Shown: positions 20,214 through 28,569, numbered from the stretch's first letter. The stretch is DNA of 64,000 bases from Streptomyces sp. NBC_00370 (GCF_036084755.1 NZ_CP107968.1:4650001-4714000); one strand, 5' to 3'. Translations and numbers: made by a program. Notes: generated by a model from the letters alone, not told the origin.

Positions 20214-20396
20214 CCTAGGGCCTGTCTGACACAGAGCGCCGTCCGCCCTCGGGGCGGGGCTTGCGGCGTCTGGTGCGTGCGATCGCAAGGCGGAGGGCCG
20301 TTCTCGTACTGGATATACGTGAACGAGCCCGACAACGCGGCGAGCGTGCGTGCCAGGCGTCGCAAGCCAGGCGGGATGTGTCAGACAGGCCCTAGG
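20214..20396. mobile_element. 183-bp MITE-like inverted-repeat element
   Basis: The ends are perfect 19-bp inverted repeats: CCTAGGGCCTGTCTGACAC at 20214-20232 and its complement at 20378-20396. Inward, the arms continue as imperfect inverted repeats (GCTTGCGGCGTCTGG against CCAGGCGTCGCAAGC) around a less GC-rich centre containing ACTGGATATACGTG. There is no coding capacity. CTAG lies at both ends and may be the target duplication. This is the form of a miniature inverted-repeat transposable element. The right end supplies the TAG stop codon of the small minus-strand gene at 20392-20574. Confidence 0.8.
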
Positions 20397-20574
20397 TGAC
20401 CTGCGGCTGTGCTTCGGCGTGGGCCTGCGCGTCCCTGCGCGCGAGGTCCCGTGATCTTCGGGCGGGCCCCGCCCAGCCGCAGACGCAGCGGGCGGTGCAG
20501 AAGGAACCGCGCTCGACGGTCGATGTGGTGTGGGGGGACGCGGTCTGGGCTTCGGAGATGCCTTGCTCGCACAC
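20392..20574 (-). CDS. small Cys-rich protein, 3' end formed by the MITE-like element
   Basis: A 60-residue reading frame starts at GTG 20574 with GGTGGAG upstream. It contains a cysteine cluster, FCTARCVCGWAGPARRSRD, reminiscent of a zinc-ribbon-like half site, and a His/Ala/Gln-rich tail. Codon bias is good for a Streptomyces gene. The TAG stop (20394-20392) lies inside the terminal CCTAGG of the 183-bp element, so the original C-terminus may have been longer. I do not recognise the family with certainty. Confidence 0.5.
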   Translation of the reverse strand: MCEQGISEAQTASPHTTSTVERGSFCTARCVCGWAGPARRSRDLARRDAQAHAEAQPQVT

Positions 20575-20697
20575 GTCTCCACCGTACCGGGGTCCCCTCG
20601 CCGGGTGGTCCGGCGTGACGGGCGACGCCGGGCGTCGTTATCCGGAACGGGTGGCGTTTCGGACAAGCAGCGGTAAGGCGTTGGGGGTTGGCAGGCG

Positions 20698-21522
20698 ATG
20701 GCGGTGCGGCAGCACGGACACAGGGGTGTGGCCCTGGCGGCGGTGACCATGGCCGGGGTCGTCGCGACGACCGGCGGGTGCACGCAGGGCGCGGGCGCGG
20801 CGGCCGACGACCGTCCGGGCGCCGACCCGGGGGCGGTGCGCAAGGCGGCCGACGTGCTGCTCGCCTCGGGGAGTGCCAAGGCCCGTACGTCGATGGAGAT
20901 GGCGGCCGGCGGCACCCGGGTGACCATCAGGGGCGAGGGCGGGTACGACTTCGGCCGCCGGCGTGGCCGGCTCACCGTGACGCTGCCCAAGGACCCGGCG
21001 GGCGCGAGCGAGCACCGGCCGATCACCGAACTGCTGTCGCCCGGCGTGCTCTACATGAAGAACCGCGGCGCGGGGGTGCCCGCCGACAAGTGGGTCAGGG
21101 TGGATTCGACCGCGCTCGCCGACGGGAATCTGGTCACCGGCGGGGTGACCGATCCGCTCGCCGCCGCCGAACTGCTGCGTACCGCCCGTGATGTGAGATT
21201 CGTCGCCGAGCAGGATCTGGCCGGGACGCTGGTGTGGCACTACCGGGGCGTGACGGAGATCGGGCAGGCGGCGAAGGTGGCGTCGGCGGGGACGCGGGCG
21301 GCGCTGACGGCCGCGGCGAAAGGGTTCGCCAAGGACGTCGTCCCGTTCGACGCGTATCTCGACGAGGCGGGACGGCTGCGCAAGGTGAGACACCGCTTCA
21401 GCTATGTCAACGCGGGGAAGACGGTGGCGGTCTCGTCGACGACGCTCCTCTTCGGCTTCGGGACCCCGGTGACGGTGACCCTGCCGCCCGGCGCCGACAT
21501 CTTCGCCGGGAAGGTCAAGTAG
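20698..21522 (+). CDS. lipoprotein of LppX/LprAFG-like type
   Basis: The 274-residue protein has a signal peptide ending in TTGGC (lipid-attachment Cys28) and a mature domain rich in beta strands. Phrases such as GVLYMKNRG and PADKWVRVD recur in actinobacterial LppX/LprG-like lipoproteins, which shield lipids in a hydrophobic cavity or sit at the cell surface. It should be anchored on the outer face of the membrane. The ATG at 20698 follows GGGGG and gives a good signal peptide. The last codons and stop (GGTCAAGTAGCG) recur 21 nt downstream and in frame. Confidence 0.7.
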   Translation: MAVRQHGHRGVALAAVTMAGVVATTGGCTQGAGAAADDRPGADPGAVRKAADVLLASGSAKARTSMEMAAGGTRVTIRGEGGYDFGRRRGRLTVTLPKDPAGASEHRPITELLSPGVLYMKNRGAGVPADKWVRVDSTALADGNLVTGGVTDPLAAAELLRTARDVRFVAEQDLAGTLVWHYRGVTEIGQAAKVASAGTRAALTAAAKGFAKDVVPFDAYLDEAGRLRKVRHRFSYVNAGKTVAVSSTTLLFGFGTPVTVTLPPGADIFAGKVK

Positions 21523-21545
21523 CGCTACGTACCGGTCAAGTAGCG
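21513..21545 (+). repeat. duplicated gene end of the lipoprotein gene
   Basis: GGTCAAGTAGCG, the last codons plus TAG stop of the lipoprotein gene, occurs at 21513-21524 and again at 21534-21545. The 21-nt spacing keeps the second stop in frame. Confidence 0.75.
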
Positions 21546-21709
21546 GGGCACTCACCGGCAAGCGCTGCCAAGCGGCGGCAAATAGTGGCAAAGGGCGGGT
21601 AATCGGGGTATCAGGGCCTCTCGGTGACCGGAAATCCTCCAAGATCGTGGCGGAAATGGTCCGGACGTGCCATGCGCGGGGAGTGTCGTGCTCCCTACGC
21701 TAGGAAGCC

Positions 21710-21737
21710 GACACCGGCAGGAAGACACCGGCAGGAA
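21710..21737 (+). repeat. 14-bp tandem repeat before a small gene
   Basis: GACACCGGCAGGAA occurs twice in direct succession in the 5' leader of the 54-residue gene. The second copy abuts the ribosome-binding site GGAAGAGG. Confidence 0.85.
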
Positions 21738-21750
21738 GAGGTGATTGCAC

Positions 21751-21915
21751 GTGGCTCCGTTGCCTACCGCGACCGTCCAGGACCACGTGGCCCTCGCCGA
21801 GATCGAGTTGTGCGGAGAGTTGATGATCGCGGCGTCCGCCGCGGACGAGGACCGGCTCAGCCCTGACCGTATCGACGAGGTGCTGAACGTCGCGGCCGAG
21901 AGTGGCCGCGAGTAA
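21751..21915 (+). CDS. small acidic protein of unknown function
   Basis: A 54-residue frame starts at GTG 21751 with the site GGAAGAGG about 9 nt upstream and ends at TAA 21913-21915. The product is helical and acidic (VALAEIELCGELMIAASAAD, then DRIDEVLNVAAE), with one Cys. Nearly every third position is G or C. It sits alone between the lipoprotein and csoR. I do not recognise a family; codon bias and ribosome site support it being real. Confidence 0.65.
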   Translation: MAPLPTATVQDHVALAEIELCGELMIAASAADEDRLSPDRIDEVLNVAAESGRE

Positions 21916-21988
21916 TCCGAGTGACCCGAGTGGTCAGTGACCGCCCGACGCGGGGGTGCAGCTCGCTGCGCCCCCGCGGCCGGCGCTC

Positions 21989-22345
21989 TCAGGTGCGCAG
22001 CAGCCGGGCGATCGCCTTCGTCGCTTCCTCGACCTTCGCGTCGATCTCCTCGCCGCCCCGTACGGCCGCGTCGGCGACGCAGTGCCGCAGGTGCTCCTCC
22101 AGGAGCTGGAGCGCGAAGGACTGCAGGGCCTTGGTCGAGGCCGAGACCTGGGTGAGTATGTCGATGCAGTAGACGTCCTCGTCCACGAGCCGCTGCAGAC
22201 CGCGGATCTGGCCCTCGATCCGGCGCAGCCGCTTGAGGTGCTCGTCCTTCTGCTTGTGGTATCCGTGCACCGCGTGACCGGTCTCACCCTCCGTCGTGGA
22301 GGGCGCTTCGCTGGCGGTCGAGCCGGCCGCTTCGGTGGTCGTCAT
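21989..22345 (-). CDS. csoR: CsoR-type copper/metal-sensing repressor
   Basis: The 118-residue protein is a CsoR/RcnR-family repressor. Conserved metal ligands are visible: Cys in DVYCIDILTQ and the His-Cys pair in EEHLRHCV, the Cys-His-Cys set of copper sensors. The DNA-binding surface includes LKRLRRIEGQIRGLQRLV. Such tetramers bind promoter DNA and release it when Cu(I) is bound. The ATG at 22345 has a GGAGG-type site (AGGAGGACGCG); upstream in-frame codons cross the operator. The N-terminal 30 residues are Ser/Thr/Glu-rich. No copper transporter or chaperone gene is adjacent, so the targets beyond its own promoter are not in this window. Confidence 0.88.
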   Translation of the reverse strand: MTTTEAAGSTASEAPSTTEGETGHAVHGYHKQKDEHLKRLRRIEGQIRGLQRLVDEDVYCIDILTQVSASTKALQSFALQLLEEHLRHCVADAAVRGGEEIDAKVEEATKAIARLLRT

Positions 22346-22393
22346 CGCGTCCTCCTGTGGGGTGGGTGGCTGAGATCTTGCGGTGTCCGAAAC

Positions 22394-22427
22394 GGGGGTA
22401 TATACCCCAGGTAGGTATATGATACCC
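22394..22427 (-). promoter_or_regulatory. CsoR operator
   Basis: An unusually AT-containing stretch upstream of csoR holds the perfect palindrome GGGGTATATACCCC (22395-22408) followed by GTAGGTATATGATACCCC. GTATA/TATAC flanked by G and C runs is the known CsoR-type operator pattern. It lies about 50-80 nt before the csoR start, so autorepression is likely. Confidence 0.72.
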
Positions 22428-22543
22428 CGCTGGGAGCCTTGCGGCAGGGGGCCTGTTCGGATGGTGTTGCCTGATGAGCGACACTGGGGGCGCACTCATC
22501 TAGCATCAGCCTGACCGAATTCCATGTAACCCGAGGACCCCAG

Positions 22544-23164
22544 GTGCGATTTCGTCTGACCCCAAGGGAGACGAGCTTCTACGACATGTTTTCCGCCTCC
22601 GCGGACAACATCGTCACGGGCTCCAAGCTCCTCATGGAACTGCTCGGGGCGGATTCTTCCGCCAGAGCCGAGATCGCGGAGCGGATGAGGGCGGCGGAGC
22701 ACGCGGGGGACGACGCCACCCACGCGATCTTCCATCAGCTCAACTCCTCCTTCATCACGCCGTTCGACCGCGAGGACATCTACAACCTGGCATCGCAGCT
22801 CGACGACATCATGGACTTCATGGAGGAGGCCGTCGACCTCGTCGTCCTCTACAACGTCGAAGAGCTGCCGAAGGGCGTCGAGCAGCAGATCGAGGTGCTG
22901 GCCAGGGCGGCGGATCTCACCGCCGAGGCCATGCCGCATCTGCGCACGATGAACAACCTCACCGAGTACTGGATCGAGGTCAACCGCCTGGAGAACCAGG
23001 CCGACCAGATCCACCGCAAGCTGCTGGCCCATCTCTTCAACGGCAAGTACGACGCGATGGAGGTGCTCAAGCTCAAGCAGATCGTCGATGTGCTTGAAGA
23101 GGCCGCCGACGCGTTCGAGCACGTCGCGAACACGGTGGAGACGATCACGGTCAAGGAGTCCTGA
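22544..23164 (+). CDS. DUF47 family (PhoU-like) accessory protein of the phosphate transporter
   Basis: The 206-residue all-helical protein (MRFRLTPRETSFYDMFSAS) belongs to the DUF47/TIGR00153 family, structurally related to PhoU. These proteins are encoded just upstream of PiT transporters and are thought to modulate them. Typical motifs are HAGDDATHAIFHQLNSSFITPFDRED and the metal-site-like DDIMDFMEEAVD. The GTG at 22544 begins the conserved N-terminus. The transporter gene starts 5 nt after its stop, so the two form an operon. Confidence 0.88.
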   Translation: MRFRLTPRETSFYDMFSASADNIVTGSKLLMELLGADSSARAEIAERMRAAEHAGDDATHAIFHQLNSSFITPFDREDIYNLASQLDDIMDFMEEAVDLVVLYNVEELPKGVEQQIEVLARAADLTAEAMPHLRTMNNLTEYWIEVNRLENQADQIHRKLLAHLFNGKYDAMEVLKLKQIVDVLEEAADAFEHVANTVETITVKES

Positions 23165-23169
23165 CCCAC

Positions 23170-24168
23170 GTGGACACCTTCGCTCTGATCGTGACCATCG
23201 GTGTCGCGCTCGGTTTCACCTACACCAATGGCTTCCACGACTCGGCGAACGCGATCGCGACCTCGGTGTCCACCCGGGCGCTGACTCCTCGTGCCGCTCT
23301 GGCCATGGCCGCCGTGATGAATCTCGCGGGCGCGTTCCTGGGGCAGGGAGTCGCCAAGACCGTCAGCGAGGGGCTGATCGACACGCCCTCCGGCGACAAG
23401 GGGATGGGCATCCTCTTCGCCGCGCTGGTCGGCGCGGTCGTCTGGAACCTCGGGACCTGGTACTTCGGCCTGCCGTCCTCGTCCTCGCACGCGCTGTTCG
23501 GCGGCCTGGTGGGCGCCGCGCTGGCCGGTGGCAGTGATGTCATCTGGTCCGGGGTCGTCGAGAAGGTCGTCGTCCCCATGTTCCTTTCGCCGATCGTCGG
23601 TCTCGTCGTCGGCTATTTGATCATGGTCGCGATCATGTGGCTGTTCCGCAGGTCGAACCCGCACAAGACGAAGCGCGGCTTCCGGATAGCCCAGACGGTC
23701 TCGGCCGCCGCCATGGCGCTCGGCCACGGTCTGCAGGACGCCCAGAAGACGATGGGTGTCGTGATGATGGCCCTGGTCATCTCCGGCTCGGAGAACTTCA
23801 GCGACCCGATCCCGGTCTGGGTCAAGATCGTCTGTGCGCTGATGCTGTCGCTCGGTACGTACGCGGGCGGCTGGCGCATCATGCGGACGCTCGGCCGCAA
23901 GATCATCGAGCTGGACCCGCCGCAGGGGTTCGCCGCCGAGACGACGGGCGCCGCGATCCTGTACTCGACGTCCTACATCTTCCAGGCGCCGGTCTCCACG
24001 ACCCATGTGATCACCTCGGCGATCATGGGTGTCGGGGCGACGAAGCGGGTGAACGCCGTGCGCTGGGGCGTCGCCAAGAACATCATCCTCGGCTGGTTCA
24101 TCACGATGCCGGCGGCCGCCCTGGTCGCGGCGGTCAGCTTCTGGATCGTGAACCTCGCCTTCGGCTGA
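23170..24168 (+). CDS. low-affinity inorganic phosphate transporter (PiT family)
   Basis: The 332-residue membrane protein belongs to the PiT/Pho-4 family. It has the two inverted signature repeats: GFHDSANAIATSVSTRAL near the N-terminus and APVSTTHVITSAIMGVGATKR in the C-terminal half. About nine to ten hydrophobic segments are readable. It moves phosphate, usually as a metal-phosphate with H+, across the cytoplasmic membrane when phosphate is plentiful. The GTG at 23170 starts 5 nt after the DUF47 gene. A strong terminator follows. Confidence 0.92.
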   Translation: MDTFALIVTIGVALGFTYTNGFHDSANAIATSVSTRALTPRAALAMAAVMNLAGAFLGQGVAKTVSEGLIDTPSGDKGMGILFAALVGAVVWNLGTWYFGLPSSSSHALFGGLVGAALAGGSDVIWSGVVEKVVVPMFLSPIVGLVVGYLIMVAIMWLFRRSNPHKTKRGFRIAQTVSAAAMALGHGLQDAQKTMGVVMMALVISGSENFSDPIPVWVKIVCALMLSLGTYAGGWRIMRTLGRKIIELDPPQGFAAETTGAAILYSTSYIFQAPVSTTHVITSAIMGVGATKRVNAVRWGVAKNIILGWFITMPAAALVAAVSFWIVNLAFG

Positions 24169-24180
24169 CCGGGAACCGTC

Positions 24181-24220
24181 CGCCTGGGCGGACCGGAACG
24201 CGCCTGGGCGGACCGGAACG
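24181..24220 (+). repeat. 20-bp perfect tandem repeat after the transporter gene
   Basis: CGCCTGGGCGGACCGGAACG occurs twice in succession between the transporter stop codon and its terminator. A shorter related piece (GACCGGGAACCG) overlaps the stop codon itself. Confidence 0.88.
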
Positions 24221-24225
24221 TATGT

Positions 24226-24260
24226 GGGCCCGCCCCCTGGGAGAGGGGGCGGGCCCTTTC
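24226..24260 (+). terminator. intrinsic terminator of the DUF47/PiT operon
   Basis: A perfect 12-bp stem (GGGCCCGCCCCC and complement) with an 8-nt loop is followed by TTTC. It lies between the convergent PiT and pstB genes; the T-run is on the plus strand. Confidence 0.9.
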
Positions 24261-24325
24261 GTCGTGCGGTGGCACCGCCATGCAGCACCGCAGGACGGCT
24301 TGTCGACCGGTCGGATTCGTACGGA

Positions 24326-25102
24326 CTATCCGAAACGGCCGGAGATGTAGTCCTCGGTGGCCGCGACGGACGGGTTGGAGAATATCCGTTCCGTTTCGTC
24401 TATCTCGATGAGCTTGCCGGGCTGGCCGACCGCCGAGAGGTTGAAGAAGGCCGTGCGGTCCGAGACACGGGCCGCCTGCTGCATGTTGTGCGTCACGATG
24501 ACGATCGTGAAGCGCTCCTTCAACTCGCCGATCAGGTCCTCGATCGCGAGCGTCGAGATCGGGTCGAGCGCGGAGCACGGCTCGTCCATCAGCAGCACGT
24601 CCGGCTCGACCGCGATGGCGCGGGCGATGCACAGGCGCTGCTGCTGACCGCCGGAGAGGCCGGAACCCGGCTTGTTCAGCCGGTCCTTGACCTCGTTCCA
24701 GAGGTTGGCGCTCTTCAGGGACTTCTCGACGATGTTCGAGAGCTCCTGCTTGCCGTACCGGCCGTTGAGCCGCAGGCCCGCGGCGACGTTGTCGAAGATC
24801 GACATCGTCGGGAACGGGTTCGGGCGCTGGAAGACCATGCCGACCGTACGGCGCACGGCGACCGGGTCGACGGTCGAGGCGTACAGGTTCTCGTCGTCCA
24901 GCAGCACCTTGCCCTCGACCCGCCCGCCGGGCGTGACCTCGTGCATCCGGTTGAGCGTGCGCAGGAACGTGGACTTGCCGCAGCCGGACGGGCCGATGAA
25001 GGCCGTCACCGAGCGGGGCTCCACGGTCATCGAGATGTCGTCGATCGCCCGGTGGCTGCCGTAGTAGGCGGAGAGTCCGCTGACGTCGATTCGCTTGGCC
25101 AT
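24326..25102 (-). CDS. pstB: phosphate ABC transporter ATP-binding protein PstB
   Basis: The 258-residue ATPase has Walker A GPSGCGKST, the ABC signature LSGGQQQRLCIARA and Walker B VLLMDEPCSALDP. The family-specific NRMHEVTPGGRVEG and MSIFDNVAAGLRLNG identify it as PstB. It drives high-affinity phosphate uptake with PstA and PstC. The ATG at 25102 (MAKRIDV) is the conserved start; an in-frame ATG three codons upstream is less likely. It is the last gene of the pstSCAB operon, 23 nt after pstA. Confidence 0.95.
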   Translation of the reverse strand: MAKRIDVSGLSAYYGSHRAIDDISMTVEPRSVTAFIGPSGCGKSTFLRTLNRMHEVTPGGRVEGKVLLDDENLYASTVDPVAVRRTVGMVFQRPNPFPTMSIFDNVAAGLRLNGRYGKQELSNIVEKSLKSANLWNEVKDRLNKPGSGLSGGQQQRLCIARAIAVEPDVLLMDEPCSALDPISTLAIEDLIGELKERFTIVIVTHNMQQAARVSDRTAFFNLSAVGQPGKLIEIDETERIFSNPSVAATEDYISGRFG

Positions 25103-25125
25103 GTCAATCACTTCTTTCCGTGGCC

Positions 25126-26208
25126 TCAGCGGCCGGTCTTCGGGGCCTTCCAGCGGGCGATGCCGCGGGCGACGAGGTTCAGGATCATGACGAAGGCGAT
25201 CAGCACCAGCGCCGCGCCCCAGGCACGGTCGTAGCTGGCCGGGTTGCCGTACCGGTACTGCTCGTAGATGTAGAACGGCAGCGACGACTGGGCTCCGTCG
25301 AAGGGGTTCGTGTTGATGAACTGGCTGCCGAACACGAGCAGGATGATCGGTGCCGTCTCACCCGCGATACGCGCGACGGCCAGCATGACACCGGTGGTGA
25401 TACCGCCGATCGCGGTCGGCAGGACCACCTTGAGGATCATGCGCCACTTCGGCACACCCAGGGCGAGCGCCGCCTCACGCAGCTCGTTCGGTACGAGCTT
25501 CAGCATCTCCTCGGTGGAGCGGACCACCACGGGGATCATCAGGATCGTCAGCGCGAGCGAGCCTTCGAGGCCGGAAGGACCGGCCTTGATGATCAGGACG
25601 ATCGACAGGATGAACAGACCGGCGACGATCGACGGGATACCCGTCATGACGTCCACGAAGAACGTCACGGCCTTGGCCAGCGCGCCCTTGCCGTACTCGA
25701 CCAGGTAGACCGCGGTCAGCAGCCCGATCGGTACGGCGATCACCGTGGCGATGCCGACCTGCTCCAGCGTGCCGATGATGGCGTGGTAGACGCCGCCGCC
25801 CGCCTCGGTGTTGATGACCCCGCCCATCGAGTGGGTCAGGAAGTTCCCGTCGAGGACCTTCACGCCGCGCTTGATGGTCGTGTAGAGCAGCGAGAACAGC
25901 GGGATCACGGCGAGGATGAAGCACACCCAGACGATGCTGGTGGCGAGCCGGTCCTTGGCCTGGCGCTTGTTCTCGACCGTGCTCGTGACGACGTACGAGA
26001 TGACGACGAAGGCGATGACGGCGATCAGGCCCCACTGGACCTTGCTGTCCAGCCCGGCGCCCGCGCCGACGGCCACGCCGACGACGATCCCGGCGGCGGC
26101 GAAGCCGGCCCCTGCCCAGCGCGGCAGTCGGCGCTCGCTCAGGCTGTTCTCGCCGTTGTCCGGCGGCGGAACGGGAGCGGGCTTGTCCTGTACGGCTGCG
26201 TGGCTCAT
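25126..26208 (-). CDS. pstA: phosphate ABC transporter permease PstA
   Basis: The 360-residue permease has about eight hydrophobic helices and the permease loop EEMLKLVPNELREAALALGVPKWRMI, which docks on PstB. A 30-residue hydrophilic N-terminal extension and two extra helices precede the core, as usual in actinomycetes. It forms the membrane channel with PstC. The ATG at 26208 overlaps the pstC stop by 4 nt (ATGA), so translation is coupled. Confidence 0.94.
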   Translation of the reverse strand: MSHAAVQDKPAPVPPPDNGENSLSERRLPRWAGAGFAAAGIVVGVAVGAGAGLDSKVQWGLIAVIAFVVISYVVTSTVENKRQAKDRLATSIVWVCFILAVIPLFSLLYTTIKRGVKVLDGNFLTHSMGGVINTEAGGGVYHAIIGTLEQVGIATVIAVPIGLLTAVYLVEYGKGALAKAVTFFVDVMTGIPSIVAGLFILSIVLIIKAGPSGLEGSLALTILMIPVVVRSTEEMLKLVPNELREAALALGVPKWRMILKVVLPTAIGGITTGVMLAVARIAGETAPIILLVFGSQFINTNPFDGAQSSLPFYIYEQYRYGNPASYDRAWGAALVLIAFVMILNLVARGIARWKAPKTGR

Positions 26209-27200
26209 GCGTTGGCCCCCGAGTACTCCTTGCGGCGGGCGATGATCAGCCGGGCGCCGCCGTTCACCAGCAGAGTGAGGACGAAGAGGACCAGACCGGA
26301 AGCGATCAGGGCGTCCCGCCCGAACTCGTTGGCCTCGTCGAACTTCGCCGCGATGTTCTGGGCGAACGTACCGCCGCCCGGGTCGAGCAGATGGAGCGAC
26401 ATCAGATAGCTGGGCGACAGGACCGTCGCGACGGCCATCGTCTCGCCGAGCGCGCGGCCGAGGCCCAGCATCGAGGCGGAGATGATGCCGGAGCGGCCGA
26501 AGGGGAGCACGGAGAGCCGGATGACTTCCCAGCGGGTCGCGCCGAGCGCGAGGGCCGCCTCCTCGTTCATCCGCGGCACCTGGAGGAAGACCTCACGGCT
26601 GACGCTGGTGACGATCGGCAGGATCATGATCGCCAGCAGGATGCCGACGGTGAACATGTTCCTGGCGACGCCGGGCTGCGTCTGGTCGAAGATGTACGTC
26701 CAGGCGAAGTAGTGGTCGAGCCAGAGGTTCAGGCCCTCGAGGTAGGGCACGAGGACGATCGCGCCCCAGATGCCGTAGATGATGCTGGGAACCGCTGCGA
26801 GCAGGTCCACCACGTAGGCGATCGGCGTCGCGAGCCTGCGGGGCGCGTAGTGCGAGATGAAGAGGGCGATGCCGACGGCGATCGGCACCGCGATGATCAT
26901 CGCGACGATCGAGCTGACGATCGTGCCGACCAGCAGCACGGCGATGCCGAACACGGGCGGGGTGAGCCCGGTGTTCCATTCGAAGGTGGTGAGGAAGTTC
27001 GCGTGGTCGCCCGAGATGGCGATGGCCGCCCGGTACGTCAGGAAGCCGGCGATCGACGCCATGACGACGAGCAGCAGGATGCCCGAGCCTCTGGAGAGGC
27101 CCGAGAAGACTTTGTCGCCCATGCGGCCGGTCGAGGTGTCCGACGGGCGGTTGACGGGCGGCGCCGGTGGAGGCGTGTCTATCGGTGTGGTGGTAGCCAT
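26205..27200 (-). CDS. pstC: phosphate ABC transporter permease PstC
   Basis: The 331-residue permease has six to seven helices and the coupling loop FLQVPRMNEEAALALGATRWEVI. A polar Pro/Thr-rich N-terminus of about 35 residues precedes the first helix. The ATG at 27200 (MATTTPIDTP) is chosen because conserved sequence begins there; longer in-frame extensions run through the pstS-pstC spacer. That spacer is about 226 nt and contains a 73-bp inverted-repeat element. Confidence 0.93.
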   Translation of the reverse strand: MATTTPIDTPPPAPPVNRPSDTSTGRMGDKVFSGLSRGSGILLLVVMASIAGFLTYRAAIAISGDHANFLTTFEWNTGLTPPVFGIAVLLVGTIVSSIVAMIIAVPIAVGIALFISHYAPRRLATPIAYVVDLLAAVPSIIYGIWGAIVLVPYLEGLNLWLDHYFAWTYIFDQTQPGVARNMFTVGILLAIMILPIVTSVSREVFLQVPRMNEEAALALGATRWEVIRLSVLPFGRSGIISASMLGLGRALGETMAVATVLSPSYLMSLHLLDPGGGTFAQNIAAKFDEANEFGRDALIASGLVLFVLTLLVNGGARLIIARRKEYSGANA

Positions 27201-27357
27201 GGTCTTTCCGGTCTGTGTGGGGGAGCTTCGGCTCCCCTGGCGGCGGTGCACCGGATGAGTGGACGACGGACGGCCGGTCCCGGCAGGAGTGCCGGGCCGG
27301 CCGCCGTCAACTTTCAGCTGAGCAGGACGGGCCGGCTCGTACGGACTGTCGGTGGGA

Positions 27358-27430
27358 CTAGGTCGTGTCCGCGAAGTCTCGTCTGGCTCGCCCAAAGGGC
27401 GGACGACGATACTTCGCGGACACTTCCTAG
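27358..27430. mobile_element. 73-bp CTAG-flanked inverted-repeat element between pstS and pstC
   Basis: GTGTCCGCGAAGT and its complement ACTTCGCGGACAC form perfect 13-bp arms. With flanking bases they make 20-bp ends (CTAGGTCGTGTCCGCGAAGT) with two mismatches. The centre (GGCTCGCCCAAAGGGCGG) can fold into a further hairpin. Both ends are CTAG, consistent with a target duplication. The CTAG next to pstS provides the pstS stop codon TAG. It could equally act as a transcription attenuator that sets PstS above PstCAB levels. Confidence 0.7.
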
Positions 27431-28569
27431 GAGAGTGCGGCGATGGCCGTACGGACCTTCGCGTTGATCTCCGTGGGGATCGGGGCGTAGCCCGCGGCTG
27501 CGAGCTGCTTCTGGCCCTCGTCGCCGGCCGTGTAGTTCAGGTACGACTTGACCGTGCCGAGGGTGTCGGCCTTGTTGCCCTTGTCGCAGACGATCTCGTA
27601 CGTCACCAGGACGATCGGGTAGGCACCGTCGGCCTTGGTGGTGTAGTCGAGCTGGAGCGACAGGTCGCTGCCCGTGCCGACGACCTTCGCGGCGCCGATG
27701 GCCTTGGACGCGTTGTCCGTGGTGGCCTTCGCCGGAGTGGCGGCACCCGTGTCGATGTCGACCGTGGAGATCTGCTGCGAGGTGGCGTAGGAGAGCTCGA
27801 AGTAACCGATCGAGCCGTCGACCTGCTTGACCTGCGTGGCGACACCGGCGGAGCCGGAAGCGGCCTGGCCACCGGGGGCGGGCCACGACTTGCCGCCCTC
27901 GAACGTCCAGTCCTTCGGCGCGGCGGCGGTCAGGTACTTGCCCAGGTTGTCCGTGGTGCCGGAGTCCTCGGAGCGGTGGAAGGGCTGGATCGCCTTGCCG
28001 GGCAGCTTCGCGTCGGGGTTCAGCGCCTTGATCGCCGGGTCGTCCCACTTCTTGATCTTCGTGGCGAAGATCTTGGCGAGGGTCGGGGCGTCGAGCGTGA
28101 GGTTGTCCACGCCCTCCAGGTGGTAACCGATCGCGATCGGGCCGCCGACCATCGGGAGGTCGATGCCCTGGCCGCCGGAGCAGACCTTCTTGGAGTCCGC
28201 GACCTCTTCGGGCTTCAGCGGGGAGTCGGAACCGGCGAAGCCGACCGAACCCTGGTTGAAGGCGGTGATGCCCTCACCGGAGGAGGAAGCCTTGTAGTTG
28301 ATCTCGACGCCGGGGCAAGCGGCCATGTAGCCCTTGGCCCACACGTTCTGGGCGTTGGCCTGCGCGCTGGAACCGGAGGCGCGCAGCTGACCCTTGGCGC
28401 CGTCGCACGCGGCGTTGGCCGCCGGGGCGCTCGCGGCCGCCGACGTGCTTCCGCTGCCCGTGTCGTCGCTGTTGTCGTCCGATCCGCACGCCGTGAGAAC
28501 CAGGGCGCCGGAGACGGCGAGGGCACCGAGCGCGGTGGCGCGCAGCCCGTTCTTGCGCAAAAGCTTCAC
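27427..28569 (-). CDS. pstS: phosphate-binding lipoprotein PstS
   Basis: The 380-residue protein has a lipoprotein signal ending LTACGS (Cys near residue 28), an Asp/Ser/Thr-rich linker and a PstS fold. Phosphate-contacting motifs are seen: GSSAQ, FAGSDSPL and the RSEDSGTTDNLGKYL loop. It captures phosphate outside the membrane for PstCAB. The start is GTG 28569, giving MKLLRKN and a GGAAGG site 11 nt upstream. PhoP-type repeats lie about 115-155 nt upstream. The stop codon belongs to a flanking inverted-repeat element. Confidence 0.96.
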   Translation of the reverse strand: MKLLRKNGLRATALGALAVSGALVLTACGSDDNSDDTGSGSTSAAASAPAANAACDGAKGQLRASGSSAQANAQNVWAKGYMAACPGVEINYKASSSGEGITAFNQGSVGFAGSDSPLKPEEVADSKKVCSGGQGIDLPMVGGPIAIGYHLEGVDNLTLDAPTLAKIFATKIKKWDDPAIKALNPDAKLPGKAIQPFHRSEDSGTTDNLGKYLTAAAPKDWTFEGGKSWPAPGGQAASGSAGVATQVKQVDGSIGYFELSYATSQQISTVDIDTGAATPAKATTDNASKAIGAAKVVGTGSDLSLQLDYTTKADGAYPIVLVTYEIVCDKGNKADTLGTVKSYLNYTAGDEGQKQLAAAGYAPIPTEINAKVRTAIAALS

